Below, piece by piece: positions 55,684 through 64,000 of a stretch of DNA of 64,000 nt; the first letter of the stretch is position 1; each line of letters opens with the position of its first letter. Source of the stretch: a bacterium (GTDB taxonomy: Bacteria; Cyanobacteriota; Vampirovibrionia; Obscuribacterales; Obscuribacteraceae); assembly GCA_016124935.1 (NCBI GenBank), contig WGMS01000009.1:25113-89112 (forward strand), written 5' to 3'. Made by a program: the position numbers and the translations under genes. The notes beneath the pieces are model-generated. The model did no database searches. It was not told the origin of the DNA and saw only the letters and a list, made by a program, of their open reading frames with translations.

Positions 55684-56487
55684 ATGAAAGGCAAAGACAA
55701 AGCACTGGTGCTTATGGGAGACGGCATTAATTGCGAGTTCGAGACCGCCCACGCGCTCAGACTAGCCGGGTTCAATCCAGAACTGATTCATGTATCACGC
55801 CTGATTGAAGATCCCTCCGTCCTCGACCACTGTTCTTTTCTGGTTCTGCCTGGTGGATTCTCGTTCGGAGATGAAATCGAAAGCGGCAAGGTGCTTGCCA
55901 TCAAGCTCCAGGAAAGGGTACGTCAACGCCTCGAAAAATTTATCGAATCAGGCAGACTGGTGCTCGGCATCTGTAACGGCTTCCAGGCCCTCGTACAAAT
56001 GGGCTTGCTTCCCGAATCTACTAAAGACGGTAAAAACACTGTCAGTCTCTTGAGCAACGAAAGTCACCACTTTATCAATACCTGGGTAGAGTTGACCGTG
56101 CCTGCTTCAAGCCGCACAAGCAGTAATGGATTCTTCGAGGGTCTAGATCACTTTCAACTGCCGATTCGCCATGGTGAAGGCCGTCTGGGAGTGCCGGAAC
56201 ACCTGAGGAAGGATATCCTGACTCACTCAGCCCTGGTTTATAACAGCGATGTGAACGGCAGCTTCGAAAAGATTGCCGCGCTAAAAAATAGCCGGGGCAA
56301 TGTCCTGGGGATGATGCCCCACCCAGAGGCTTTTGTACGCTGGACCCATCATCCGGCCTGGACCTCGATGAAGCTTGACAATCCGGAGCTATTTCGAAAA
56401 GAGAAAGAGGGCAAGCTACCGGAAGAAGAAGCGCCCCAGGGCTTGAGAATACTGATTAACGCAAGAAAGATGACGGAGGTTCTTTGA
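55684..56487 (+). CDS. purQ: FGAM synthase glutaminase subunit
   Basis: 267 residues. Class I glutamine amidotransferase: LPGGFSFGDEIESGKV, nucleophile Cys in LGICNGFQALVQMGLLP, RHGEGRLG, and His/Glu in MMPHPEAFVRW. Somewhat longer than the usual 230. Supplies ammonia to PurL. The reading frame between purL and purQ is interrupted by a stop and 45 bp, so these are two proteins, not a frameshift of one large PurL. ATG at 55684. Confidence 0.95.
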   Translation: MKGKDKALVLMGDGINCEFETAHALRLAGFNPELIHVSRLIEDPSVLDHCSFLVLPGGFSFGDEIESGKVLAIKLQERVRQRLEKFIESGRLVLGICNGFQALVQMGLLPESTKDGKNTVSLLSNESHHFINTWVELTVPASSRTSSNGFFEGLDHFQLPIRHGEGRLGVPEHLRKDILTHSALVYNSDVNGSFEKIAALKNSRGNVLGMMPHPEAFVRWTHHPAWTSMKLDNPELFRKEKEGKLPEEEAPQGLRILINARKMTEVL

Positions 56488-56490
56488 TCC

Positions 56491-57528
56491 ATGGAATCTG
56501 AATCCAAATCAAAACCAAGCTCCTACGCCGAAGCCGGAGTAGACATTCATAAGGCAGAATCATTTCTTACCAGGCTCAAAGTATCTGCCCGCCGGGATGG
56601 GCATAGAAGGCTGTGGCGAGGCTCCGGCGGTTATGCCTCGGTTTATCCGGTCCAGGGTGACACAGCCGTCGCACTCTCCACCGATGGTGTCGGCACCAAA
56701 TTGCTTCTCGCTATCGAACAAGATCGTTATGACACCATAGGCATAGACCTGGTCGCCATGTGTGTCAATGACTTGCTCTGTGTAGGAGCTACCCCGTCGG
56801 TGTTTCTCGACTATTACGCCATGGGCGCTTTAGATGAGCGCGTTTCGGACCTGATTATGGAAGGCATTATCGAAGGCTGCGACCGGGCTTCTATTCTACT
56901 TGTCGGCGGCGAAACGGCAGAGATGCCTGATTTATACGGAAAAGGTGATTTCGATCTGGCCGGGTTCGCGGTCGGGGTCGTAAAACGCGATTCTTTAATA
57001 ACCGGAGACGAACTCAAAGGAGGAGAGAGAATCATCGGTGTCTCCTCCACAGGCGTTCACTCCAACGGTCTTTCTCTAGCAAGAAAACTTATTGACAAAG
57101 ACTCCCGACTGAGGGCCGAGATGCTGACTCCCACAGCAATCTACACCAAACCGGTGGTGAGGATATTCAGCGAGTACCCGGGAATTATCAAAGGGCTTGC
57201 TCATATCACCGGCGGTGGCTGGACCAATATAACCAGACCGAAAGAAGCCCTCGGCTATGTGATCGACAAACATCTGCCGGTGCCTGAAATATTCAAACAC
57301 CTGGGCGCCACAATCGACATAGAAGAGATGTACAAAACCTTCAACATGGGAGTAGGCCTGTGTGTAATGGCCGACGCTGAAGAGGTCGAGCATATTATCT
57401 CTGTTTTCAAAGCTTGTGATTTCGAGGCGATGGAGATAGGAGAGGTTACTGCCGACGGGCCGGCTCTTATCATTCGTAACGCTCCGGGAGCGGAAGGAGA
57501 GATATTCATCCACACCAAAGCCACATAA
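56491..57528 (+). CDS. purM: Phosphoribosylformylglycinamidine cyclo-ligase
   Basis: 345 residues, normal length. AIR synthetase: YAEAGVDIHKAESFL, VALSTDGVGTKLLLAI, VNDLLCVGATPSVFLDYYA, LVGGETAEMPDLY, VSSTGVHSNGLSLARKL, HITGGGWTNITRP. Converts FGAM to AIR with ATP. ATG at 56491, with GGAGG 10 bases upstream and 3 bp after purQ. Confidence 0.97.
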   Translation: MESESKSKPSSYAEAGVDIHKAESFLTRLKVSARRDGHRRLWRGSGGYASVYPVQGDTAVALSTDGVGTKLLLAIEQDRYDTIGIDLVAMCVNDLLCVGATPSVFLDYYAMGALDERVSDLIMEGIIEGCDRASILLVGGETAEMPDLYGKGDFDLAGFAVGVVKRDSLITGDELKGGERIIGVSSTGVHSNGLSLARKLIDKDSRLRAEMLTPTAIYTKPVVRIFSEYPGIIKGLAHITGGGWTNITRPKEALGYVIDKHLPVPEIFKHLGATIDIEEMYKTFNMGVGLCVMADAEEVEHIISVFKACDFEAMEIGEVTADGPALIIRNAPGAEGEIFIHTKAT

Positions 57529-57580
57529 AAATCTCAATCGACCACTATGCAACACTTTATTCCTTTTAAAGGAGGGGAAA

Positions 57581-59158
57581 ATGCCTACAGCACTGGTTAG
57601 CGTATCGGACAAAACAGGTCTCGACAAACTGGCCCGCGACCTGCAAAACAAACACGGCTATAAATTTATTGCCACCACCAGCACAGCCAGATATCTGAGC
57701 GAGCTCGGGGTCGAATGCAAGAAAGTCGAAGAAGTAACCGACTTTCCGGAGATTCTCGGTGGTCGAGTCAAGACCCTGCATCCCAGAGTCTTCGCCGGTA
57801 TTCTCTCCAGAGATATAAAAGAGGACAAAGAATGTCTGGCTGATCTCAAAATCGACGAACTTGACCTGGTTATAGTCAACCTTTACCCCTTCGAGAAAAA
57901 GCTCAAAGAAGGTCTTGCCGAAGACGCCATGATCGAACAAATAGATATCGGCGGAGTCGCCTTGATAAGAGCGGCAGCCAAGAATTTCAACCGGGTGGCG
58001 ATTCTCTCGGACCCGGCTCAATATGAAGGACTGCTTTCCGAATACGAAAAGACAGGCAAGCTATCCAAAGACTTTCGCCGCCAACTAGCCTTCGACGCTT
58101 TCAGCCGCACCATGAGCTACGATACGGCAATCAGCACTTATCTCAAAGGCAATCTCGGCGAAGACAAAGGCGACAAAAGAACCAGCTTGCCGAGCAATGT
58201 CGATCTCAGGCTGAAAGAGCACATGATTTTACGTTATGGTGAGAACCCGCACCAATCGGCTGTCTGGTACATGAACCATATTCAATCGGGCAACGGAGAC
58301 GAAGGAGCGCTCAAATTTCCGCCTTTCAATCAACTGCAGGGCAAAGAGATGTCTTCGAACAATATCGTCGACACCTACGCCCTCGTCACCATTCTAAGAG
58401 ACCTGGTCTCGCCGGCGGTCTGTATCATCAAGCACAACAACCCCTGCGGCGTGGCTGTGGGCAAAACCCTTGCCGAAGCCCTGGACAAAGCCTACGAGAC
58501 CGATCCGGTCTCGGCCTTCGGCGGCATTTTCGGATTTACCGAAAAGCTGGAAGCGCCCCTGACCGAAAAGATACTGCAGGGCTTTGTCGAGATAGTTGCA
58601 GCGCCCTCCTTCAGCGATGAAGCCCTGGCACTGCTTAGGAAAAAGAAAAATGTGCGGGTGCTGGAGCTGGCTCCCCATCTGCTCAGAGCCCGGGACGAAG
58701 AGCTATGGCATGCCAAAGACCTTCAGGACTTCGGTTGGATTCTGGAACGCGCCGAAGCACCGGCTGTAAACGCTGATCAATTCGAATGTGTCTCCGGCGA
58801 GAAAAACGACGCTTTGCTAGGTGATATTCGTTTCGCCTGGAGCGTGGTCCGGCACCTGACCTCCAACGCCATTTTCATCGCCAAAGACGGTCAATCTCTG
58901 GGCTTCGGCATCGGTCAGACCAGCCGCATAGCCAGCGTCAATATAGCGCTAGCCCAGGCAGGAGAAGCAGCTCGCGGCGCGGTTCTCGCCAGCGATGCTT
59001 TCTTCCCGGCAACCGACAATATCGAAGCGGCAGCCAAAGCCGGTATCTCGGTAATAGTCCAGCCCGGGGGAAGTATAAAGGACAAAGAGGTTATTGACGC
59101 CTGCAAGGAGCACAACATCACCATGCTGCTTACCGGTCAACGGTGTTTCAAACACTGA
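57581..59158 (+). CDS. purH: Bifunctional AICAR transformylase / IMP cyclohydrolase
   Basis: 525 residues, normal length. N-terminal cyclohydrolase (MGS-like) domain: [43 protein letters not shown]-terminal transformylase: [33 protein letters not shown] with the catalytic Lys-His, and [18 protein letters not shown]. Last two steps to IMP. ATG at 57581 with AAAGGAGGGG just upstream; 52 bp after purM. Confidence 0.98.
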   Translation: MPTALVSVSDKTGLDKLARDLQNKHGYKFIATTSTARYLSELGVECKKVEEVTDFPEILGGRVKTLHPRVFAGILSRDIKEDKECLADLKIDELDLVIVNLYPFEKKLKEGLAEDAMIEQIDIGGVALIRAAAKNFNRVAILSDPAQYEGLLSEYEKTGKLSKDFRRQLAFDAFSRTMSYDTAISTYLKGNLGEDKGDKRTSLPSNVDLRLKEHMILRYGENPHQSAVWYMNHIQSGNGDEGALKFPPFNQLQGKEMSSNNIVDTYALVTILRDLVSPAVCIIKHNNPCGVAVGKTLAEALDKAYETDPVSAFGGIFGFTEKLEAPLTEKILQGFVEIVAAPSFSDEALALLRKKKNVRVLELAPHLLRARDEELWHAKDLQDFGWILERAEAPAVNADQFECVSGEKNDALLGDIRFAWSVVRHLTSNAIFIAKDGQSLGFGIGQTSRIASVNIALAQAGEAARGAVLASDAFFPATDNIEAAAKAGISVIVQPGGSIKDKEVIDACKEHNITMLLTGQRCFKH

Positions 59159-59186
59159 TAGAAACAATAACGAGGAAGAAGCAGGC

Positions 59187-59708
59187 ATGAAAGAGAAAGG
59201 CACCGGGATTCTGGTCGGCATCATCATGGGAAGCAGCTCGGACTACGAGACCATGAAGGAGGCCGAAAATATTCTGCGGGATTTTGCGGTCCCTTATGAA
59301 ATCGAGGTGGTCAGTGCTCATCGTACTCCAAAGCGGATGTGCGAATATGCCGAAACCGCAAGAGATCGGGGGTTGAAGTGTATAATCGCCGGTGCCGGCG
59401 GTGCCGCCCATCTGCCGGGGATGGTCTCTGCCATGACATCATTACCGGTGCTGGGGGTACCGGTCAAATCTCGCGCTCTCAATGGCCTCGACAGCCTGCT
59501 CTCTATTGTCCAGATGCCGGGCGGTGTTCCCACAGCCACTTTCGCCATCGGTGAAAGCGGAGCAAAGAACGCCGCCCTCTTCGCCCTCCGTCTCTTGGCC
59601 CTGGAAGATCAAGGGCTGGCGAGACGACTGGACGAATACACAAGCAAACAGGCCAAGACAGCCCTGGAGGGAAACAAAACAGTCCAGGCTCTACTCTTAG
59701 ACGAATGA
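59187..59708 (+). CDS. purE: N5-CAIR mutase, class I
   Basis: 173 residues from ATG at 59187. A frame open from 59094 overlaps purH; the 59187 start has GAGGA upstream and gives a normal N-terminus. [37 protein letters not shown] (active-site His) and [20 protein letters not shown] are class I signatures. Rearranges N5-CAIR made by PurK to CAIR. Ends near the start of purK. Confidence 0.97.
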   Translation: MKEKGTGILVGIIMGSSSDYETMKEAENILRDFAVPYEIEVVSAHRTPKRMCEYAETARDRGLKCIIAGAGGAAHLPGMVSAMTSLPVLGVPVKSRALNGLDSLLSIVQMPGGVPTATFAIGESGAKNAALFALRLLALEDQGLARRLDEYTSKQAKTALEGNKTVQALLLDE

Positions 59709-59731
59709 ACGGCAAAAAGGAGAAGACCCCG

Positions 59732-60940
59732 GTGAAAACTGTAGGTATCCTTGGTGGCGGACAACTAGGTCTGATGCTGGCCAATAGCATCTATACATGC
59801 GGAGCCGATGTGGTAGTTTATGACCCGGATCCATCCGCCCCGCTCTGCCGCCATGCGGCCAAAGTCTTCAACGGCGCCTGGACCGACTATGCCCTGATAG
59901 AAAAGTTTGTCCGGGCTGCAGATATAGTCACTTATGAATTCGAGAATGTCGAATGCGCCCCTCTGCGTCCCCTGGCGGAGATAAGCCCCATTTACCCCAA
60001 ACTCGACCTGCTTGCCATAACACAAAACAGAATCAACGAAAAAAACTTTCTAAAAGAGAATCGACTACCTCACGTGCGCTTCGCCACCGCCGAAGGTGCT
60101 ATAGAACTGGAGGGAGCGACAGCGACATTTCCTCTGCCTTTCGTTATAAAGACAGCCCGGGGAGGCTATGACGGCAAAGGCCAATATCTGATTAGGACGG
60201 AACAAGAGCTTGCCGACACCCTCACCATCCTTAAACAGCTGGCTAAGGACAACCAGCCGTTTTCAGCGATACTGGAAGAATTCATAGCGGTCAGTGACGA
60301 AGTGAGCTGTATAGTAGCGCGGGAGCTGAACGGTAAAATTTCATCTTTTCCTGTTTTCGAAAATCACCATCGCAATCATATTCTAGATAAAACCATCATT
60401 CCTGCCGGTGTGCCTGAAGCGGTTCAGGACAAAGTCAAAGAGATAGCCGAAGAGGCTGCTCTTGCCCTCGACGTCCAGGGTCTTTTGACCACAGAATTCT
60501 TTCTTGCCAGACGTTCTGAAAATGAAGATAAGGAAGTAGAATGCAGCACCGTTTGCGGTGACTATCTAATTTATATAAACGAATTTGCTCCCCGCCCGCA
60601 TAATTCAGGCCATATCACAAGAAACGCCTGCCATCTAAGCCAATTCGACGCCCTGGCTCGCATTCTGCTCGAAATCCCACTAACCGACCTTTCATGCAAT
60701 TCGGACAATATTCACTGCATGGTAAATATCCTGGGTGAAAGCTTCAAAAAAGACTCCTCCACCCAGTTAGATCTTCGCTTGCTAGCCGACCATGCCAATG
60801 TGGCCGAAGTGGTGCTGTATGGAAAGCTTAACCCCAGACCAGGTAGAAAAATGGGCCACTTCGTCGCCTGGGGGAAGGACAGAAAAGCAGCTATTGAGAA
60901 CGCCCAGAGCTTCAAGGACTCTTTAGACCGGACTGATTAA
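59732..60940 (+). CDS. purK: N5-CAIR synthetase
   Basis: About 402 residues. ATP-grasp: KTVGILGGGQLGLMLANSIY, VIKTARGGYDGKGQY, EEFIAVSDEVSCIVAREL, NEFAPRPHNSGHITRNAC. Uses ATP and bicarbonate on AIR. Start: GTG at 59732 with AAGGAG 9 bases before, matching the usual N-terminus; an ATG at 59705 overlapping the purE stop is the alternative (9 residues longer). Last gene of the pur cluster. Confidence 0.96.
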   Translation: MKTVGILGGGQLGLMLANSIYTCGADVVVYDPDPSAPLCRHAAKVFNGAWTDYALIEKFVRAADIVTYEFENVECAPLRPLAEISPIYPKLDLLAITQNRINEKNFLKENRLPHVRFATAEGAIELEGATATFPLPFVIKTARGGYDGKGQYLIRTEQELADTLTILKQLAKDNQPFSAILEEFIAVSDEVSCIVARELNGKISSFPVFENHHRNHILDKTIIPAGVPEAVQDKVKEIAEEAALALDVQGLLTTEFFLARRSENEDKEVECSTVCGDYLIYINEFAPRPHNSGHITRNACHLSQFDALARILLEIPLTDLSCNSDNIHCMVNILGESFKKDSSTQLDLRLLADHANVAEVVLYGKLNPRPGRKMGHFVAWGKDRKAAIENAQSFKDSLDRTD

Positions 60941-60959
60941 GGAACAATTTGGTCACAAA

Positions 60960-61025
60960 TTCTGCGTATCTTAATATCAAAAGCAGAAAGCCGTTTTCCG
61001 TTTTTCATTTTTCGTTTTTCGTTCC
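60960..61025 (+). terminator. Possible terminator after the pur cluster
   Basis: TTCTGC (60960-60965) pairs with GCAGAA (60983-60988), followed by a run of TTTTC/CGTTTT repeats (about 60993-61023). The stem is short, so this is weak. The T-rich repeats are notable in themselves. Confidence 0.3.
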
Positions 61026-61051
61026 TAACTTCAAAAAACTTCCTAGCCGCT

Positions 61052-61594
61052 ATGAAAATCAAAGCAATCCTGGCCACCCTGGCCGTGTATGCAGCCTCCC
61101 TTGCACTTCTAGCAGTGGTATACAACTCAGCCCTGAAAGAGGCCGTCACCCTGGGTAATCAGCATCTCAACCGGGCCAACGCGCTTCAAGAAAGTCAGGT
61201 CATAGTCGATCCAAGGGCGCGAGCTGAATTAGGTAGCGCCATTGCCGAGTTTGATAAGGTTCTCTTCTTCGACCGAGACAATCTGGACATTCTCAGCAAC
61301 CGAGCCGGAGCCCGCTTCAAGCTGGGCATCTTCGACGGTGCCGTACAGGATCTGGATCGATGCGTCGCTCTCGCCCCGGCAGACTGGTATCACTATTATT
61401 TAAGAGCCAGCGCCCACGAGAACCTGGGCAACTACGACGCCGCCGGCCGCGACTACCAGGCTTCCATTCAGATGGCGAGCAGAGACATCAATCCTGGCTC
61501 TATCCAGATAGTAAACCGCGGCTACGAAAACTTTCTGAGGAAAACCCGCATGGCCAGTGCCGCGGTCAACGGTCTTAATCTTAATATAGATTAG
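61052..61594 (+). CDS. Membrane-anchored TPR protein
   Basis: 180 residues. An N-terminal hydrophobic segment (LATLAVYAASLALLAVVYN) anchors or exports the protein. Then TPR-like pairs: AIAEFDKVLFFDRDNLDILS, GAVQDLDRCVALAPADWYHY, NLGNYDAAGRDYQASIQMAS. Scaffold in or across the membrane. No ribosome site is clear at the ATG. Its stop overlaps the doubtful minus-strand gene by 4 bp. Confidence 0.78.
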   Translation: MKIKAILATLAVYAASLALLAVVYNSALKEAVTLGNQHLNRANALQESQVIVDPRARAELGSAIAEFDKVLFFDRDNLDILSNRAGARFKLGIFDGAVQDLDRCVALAPADWYHYYLRASAHENLGNYDAAGRDYQASIQMASRDINPGSIQIVNRGYENFLRKTRMASAAVNGLNLNID

Positions 61595-62244
61595 TACTGG
61601 GGCATCATCGACGGACAGGCATTGACCTTGCCGAAGACTTCCGCGTGAGCAGAGGCGCACTGAGGGTCGATATCCTCGGCAGGAATCAATACCCTTTCTT
61701 GCTCATAAGCAGCGGCGGTACTGTCCGACCAGGCATCATAGGGAAAGTCGGTGGGTTTGATCTTTCGATACCAGATTTCGACCGCTTCGGGCTTCCAAAC
61801 CAGCACTACAGGCAGTGGCTGCCCCTCATCGAACTTGCTTTGAAAGTTTGATAAAACCGACTTTTGCATCTTCACAGCAATCCCGCCAGGAAACACCTTT
61901 ACTTCACGCTCCGGCATCTGAGCCAGGACTTCAGGGGTGCCTTTATGAACCGCCACCAGAATATTGTCCCCTTGTTTGCACCAGGGCAGCGTTCTCAGAT
62001 AATCTAGAAAAGTCTCCGATTTCACCACGCCTTCTGTCATAGTTTCGATCTCGCTCCAGGAATCTACATGCACGAGTTTACCCGGCCTTACCGACTTATT
62101 CCTTAAATCGAGAAATCGAGAAATCGAGAAATCAGTCGACGCTCCCCCTTGACTTTCCCGATCCGGGACAAATGGCACCGATAAATCTGTAAAACTGAAA
62201 AACGGTTGAGAAAGCTGTTCAAATTCACGATTATAATGGAACAT
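61591..62244 (-). CDS. Hypothetical protein, start uncertain
   Basis: The frame is open to 62292, but that TTG lies inside the FHA gene, so I list it from ATG at 62244. The first 60 residues are of doubtful coding value, since an 8-bp tandem repeat lies there. From about KLVHVDSWSEIETMTEG on it looks like a real globular protein (ILVAVHKGTPEVLAQMPERE, LPVVLVWKPEAVEIWYRK), ending with CPSMMPQY. A start nearer 62090 is possible. No family recognised. Divergent from the FHA gene. Confidence 0.5.
   Translation of the reverse strand: MFHYNREFEQLSQPFFSFTDLSVPFVPDRESQGGASTDFSISRFLDLRNKSVRPGKLVHVDSWSEIETMTEGVVKSETFLDYLRTLPWCKQGDNILVAVHKGTPEVLAQMPEREVKVFPGGIAVKMQKSVLSNFQSKFDEGQPLPVVLVWKPEAVEIWYRKIKPTDFPYDAWSDSTAAAYEQERVLIPAEDIDPQCASAHAEVFGKVNACPSMMPQY
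62105..62132. repeat. 8-bp tandem repeat AATCGAGA
   Basis: About three and a half perfect copies of AATCGAGA. Lies in the uncertain N-terminal part of the gene at 61591, or in its leader if the start is further in. Eight-bp units change reading frame on slippage. Confidence 0.7.
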
Positions 62245-62280
62245 GTAAAGATGACATTTTCGGAGATTTGATAGCCTGAG

Positions 62281-62634
62281 ATGACCGAGCAAGAGATCGA
62301 CAACAGCCCAGAAGCGTTTCTAGTGGAGCTGGTTTCCAATCGAAAGATCCCTATATCGGCGCCGGAGTGCACCGTCGGTCGCCATGACTCGAACGAAATC
62401 GTGATCTCGGACGATAGATCCATCTCCAAGCACCATTTCAAGATTCTGCTCGAAGACGGCAAATACCTTATAGAAGATAACAACTCGAGCTACGGCACTT
62501 TTGTAAACGGCGAAAAAATAGACGCAAAAATAGCCGTAACCGACGGAGACGTTATCAAAGCAGGAAATTCGATGTTCTGGTTTACCGAGGGAGAACGAGA
62601 CCTGAAGGTCTCTCGCGAGATGGTCAAACCCTGA
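62281..62634 (+). CDS. FHA-domain protein
   Basis: 117 residues, nearly all one FHA domain. VGRHDSNEIVI, then SISKHHFKIL (Arg/Ser/His that hold phosphothreonine) and SSYGTFVNGEKI, the standard FHA loops. It should bind a pThr peptide, likely made by one of the Ser/Thr kinases. Preceded by a TATAAT at 62232-62237 as a possible -10. A paralogue follows at 62849 with the same N-terminal pattern FLV(D/E)LVSNRKIP. Confidence 0.9.
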   Translation: MTEQEIDNSPEAFLVELVSNRKIPISAPECTVGRHDSNEIVISDDRSISKHHFKILLEDGKYLIEDNNSSYGTFVNGEKIDAKIAVTDGDVIKAGNSMFWFTEGERDLKVSREMVKP

Positions 62635-62848
62635 CCTGGTAAAATCCGAGAAATTAGTCCGATAAAGCCCCAAGCTATCTCAAATGAACCGGAAGCGGTT
62701 TATATTGTTCTACTCGTGGAACATCTATTGATGACCGGGAGTATCGGTAAAAGACCTATTTTATCGAGGTTTTGAAGGATTTTTTGCTCCCGAGGTCACC
62801 GAAGCGCCCCCGGGGCCGCAGTGATTTCTAGTCTAAAGACAAGGAAAA

Positions 62849-64000
62849 ATGGAAAACAACGAATCTAATTCAGTTCCTACCGCATTCCTGGTTGACCTGG
62901 TGTCCAACCGCAAAATTCCCGTGACCACTCCTCGATGCCGGGTCGGCAGGGACGACCTCAACGATATTGTCATCAGCGGTGACCAGTCCATATCGAGATT
63001 CCACTTCATTATCTCTTTCGAAAATGGACAATACCTGGTTCAGGACGCGAAAAGCCGCCACGGCACCTTCCTGAACGGTAATCAAATTGGCGAACCCGAG
63101 CCGATCAACGATGGAGATGTTCTCAAAATCGGAGTCTCTCTATTCTGGTTCGTTATAGAAGCGGCAAGTGCAGAATCCAGCGATTCTCCCAAACCGGTTG
63201 ATCTCAATGAAGACGTTAAAACAGGAGAGGCGAACCTCACCGCAACTCAAGAGATAGATATCACCAGAGCCGAAGAGGTGGTAGCCAAAGTTCTTGCCCA
63301 GGAGCCTCCCCTCGATATGGAATCGAAGATAGGCGAAGTCGGCAGCTCTTCTCTTGGCCAACTTCTGGAACCACTAAAATCATCCGGCTCCGACTCTGAC
63401 AAATCTGACGACTCTAAAAGCAAAGCAAAAGATGCAGCTGTAAAGGAAGAGAAAACGGAAGAAGAAGATTTACTCTCCAAAGATCTGATTAAGGACGCTC
63501 TCGAAAAAGGCGATCTGAATAAAGTACGAGAAAAGGAAGAGGTCAAAGCCAAAGAGGAAGAAGCCAGAGCCAAGGAAGAGGAAGAGGCTAAAGCCAAGGC
63601 TGAAGAGGAAGAAGCCAAAGCCAAAGAAGAGGAAGAGGCTAAAGCCAAGGCTGAAGAAGAAGCCAAAGCTAAAGAAGAGGAAGAGGCTAAAGCCAAAGCA
63701 GAAGAGGAAGAGGCTAAAGCCAAAGCAGAAGAGGAAGAAGCTAAAGCCAAAGCAGAAGAGGAAGAAGCTAAAGCCAGAGAAGAGGAAGAGGCCAAAGCTA
63801 AAGCAGAGGAAGAAGCCAGAGCCAGGGAAGAGGAAGAGGCCAAAGCTAGAGCAGAAGAAGAAGAAGCCAGAGCCAGAGAAGAGGAAGAGGCCAAAGCTAA
63901 AGCAGAGGAAGAAGCCAGAGCCAGAGAAGAGGAAGAGGCCAAAGCTAAAGCAGAGGAAGAAGCCAGAGCCAGAGAAGAGGAAGAGGCCAAAGCTAAAGCA
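62849..64000 (+). CDS. FHA-domain protein with very long Glu/Ala/Lys helix (runs off the window)
   Basis: At least 384 residues, open to the last base. FHA domain at residues 10-105: FLVDLVSNRKIP, VGRDDLNDIVI, SISRFHFIIS, SRHGTFLNGNQI. Then a polar, partly disordered linker (about 105-230), and from about residue 230 a stretch with almost only E, A, K and R in AKAKEEEE-type units. That composition and spacing predict a long single alpha-helix or coiled coil. ATG at 62849 with AAGGAA upstream. The long minus-strand frame opposite this region (Ser/Ala/Leu-rich) is an artefact of the repeat. Likely a scaffold that holds the FHA head away from a C-terminal domain outside the window. Confidence 0.85.
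   Translation, partial: MENNESNSVPTAFLVDLVSNRKIPVTTPRCRVGRDDLNDIVISGDQSISRFHFIISFENGQYLVQDAKSRHGTFLNGNQIGEPEPINDGDVLKIGVSLFWFVIEAASAESSDSPKPVDLNEDVKTGEANLTATQEIDITRAEEVVAKVLAQEPPLDMESKIGEVGSSSLGQLLEPLKSSGSDSDKSDDSKSKAKDAAVKEEKTEEEDLLSKDLIKDALEKGDLNKVREKEEVKAKEEEARAKEEEEAKAKAEEEEAKAKEEEEAKAKAEEEAKAKEEEEAKAKAEEEEAKAKAEEEEAKAKAEEEEAKAREEEEAKAKAEEEARAREEEEAKARAEEEEARAREEEEAKAKAEEEARAREEEEAKAKAEEEARAREEEEAKAKA
63540..64000 (+). repeat. Degenerate GAGGAAGAGGCTAAAGCCAA repeats
   Basis: About 460 bp of imperfect units of 12 to 27 bp (GAA/GAG-GCT-AAA-GCC mixes) encoding the E/A/K helix. The units vary in order and in the number of Glu codons, as expected from repeated slippage with selection for charge pattern. 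Continues past the window end. Confidence 0.85.

Noticed and set aside
63247..63990. A long minus-strand frame of Ser/Ala/Leu
   Set aside because: It is the mirror of the E/A/K repeat in the FHA gene; repeats of this type keep several frames open.

Overview
The window looks like a contiguous piece of a bacterial chromosome with roughly balanced base composition and dense genes on both strands. Hanks-type Ser/Thr kinases, FHA proteins, TPR proteins, a CpaB-like protein, a 23S-5S rRNA end and many lineage-specific exported proteins fit a deep-branching Gram-negative-type lineage. A relative of the non-photosynthetic Cyanobacteria (Vampirovibrionia/Melainabacteria, Obscuribacter-like) is my best guess. 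That is inference from gene style only, and no 16S is present.

Layout. 1-2640: 3' part of 23S rRNA, 5S rRNA and a terminator. 2844-9130: exported NBR1-Ig-like protein, Ser/Thr kinase, a 478-bp apparently structured non-coding stretch, a small helical protein, a formylglycine-generating enzyme with its sulfatase, and rpsU with a clear promoter. 9389-21671: mixed single genes (CpaB-like, atypical DFQ kinase, TPR membrane protein, MATCAP/DUF1704-type peptidase, mscL, GT4 glycosyltransferase, FAD oxidoreductase, OmpR-type response regulator). 22439-29913: a protein with three CHAP-like domains of which only one keeps its cysteine, a PAS histidine kinase, a 38-residue membrane peptide, and clpS-clpA.

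29925-37952 is the most unusual part. A leftward operon runs arsR, Mur-ligase-like gene, beta-carbonic-anhydrase-like gene, dabB, dabA. DabA keeps its zinc/catalytic residues. DabB appears extended by a second antiporter-like half. The carbonic-anhydrase-like protein keeps the Zn ligands but lacks the partner Arg, and the Mur-like protein has an altered P-loop. A second, divergent arsR shares the TATGCAAA half-site, and its own palindrome contains its Shine-Dalgarno sequence. Together this suggests a regulated inorganic-carbon uptake unit with two possibly re-purposed enzymes.

37949-47877: fabH, an NAD(P)-binding reductase, a DUF2207 membrane protein, a truncated GNAT fragment, a DUF4870 membrane protein, a second Ser/Thr kinase followed by an esterase, and Sel1 and TPR proteins. 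47980-60940: a nearly complete de novo purine cluster, purF-C-D-N-L-Q-M-H-E-K, all on the + strand with several overlaps. Only purB (and any purA/guaAB) is absent. PurL is a long type without the glutaminase domain, which is the separate PurQ. PurE and PurK use bicarbonate, so the DabAB unit could feed them, but nothing in the sequence shows this. 61052-64000: a TPR protein, a doubtful gene, and two tandem FHA paralogues. The second carries a very long Glu/Ala/Lys repeat that runs off the window.
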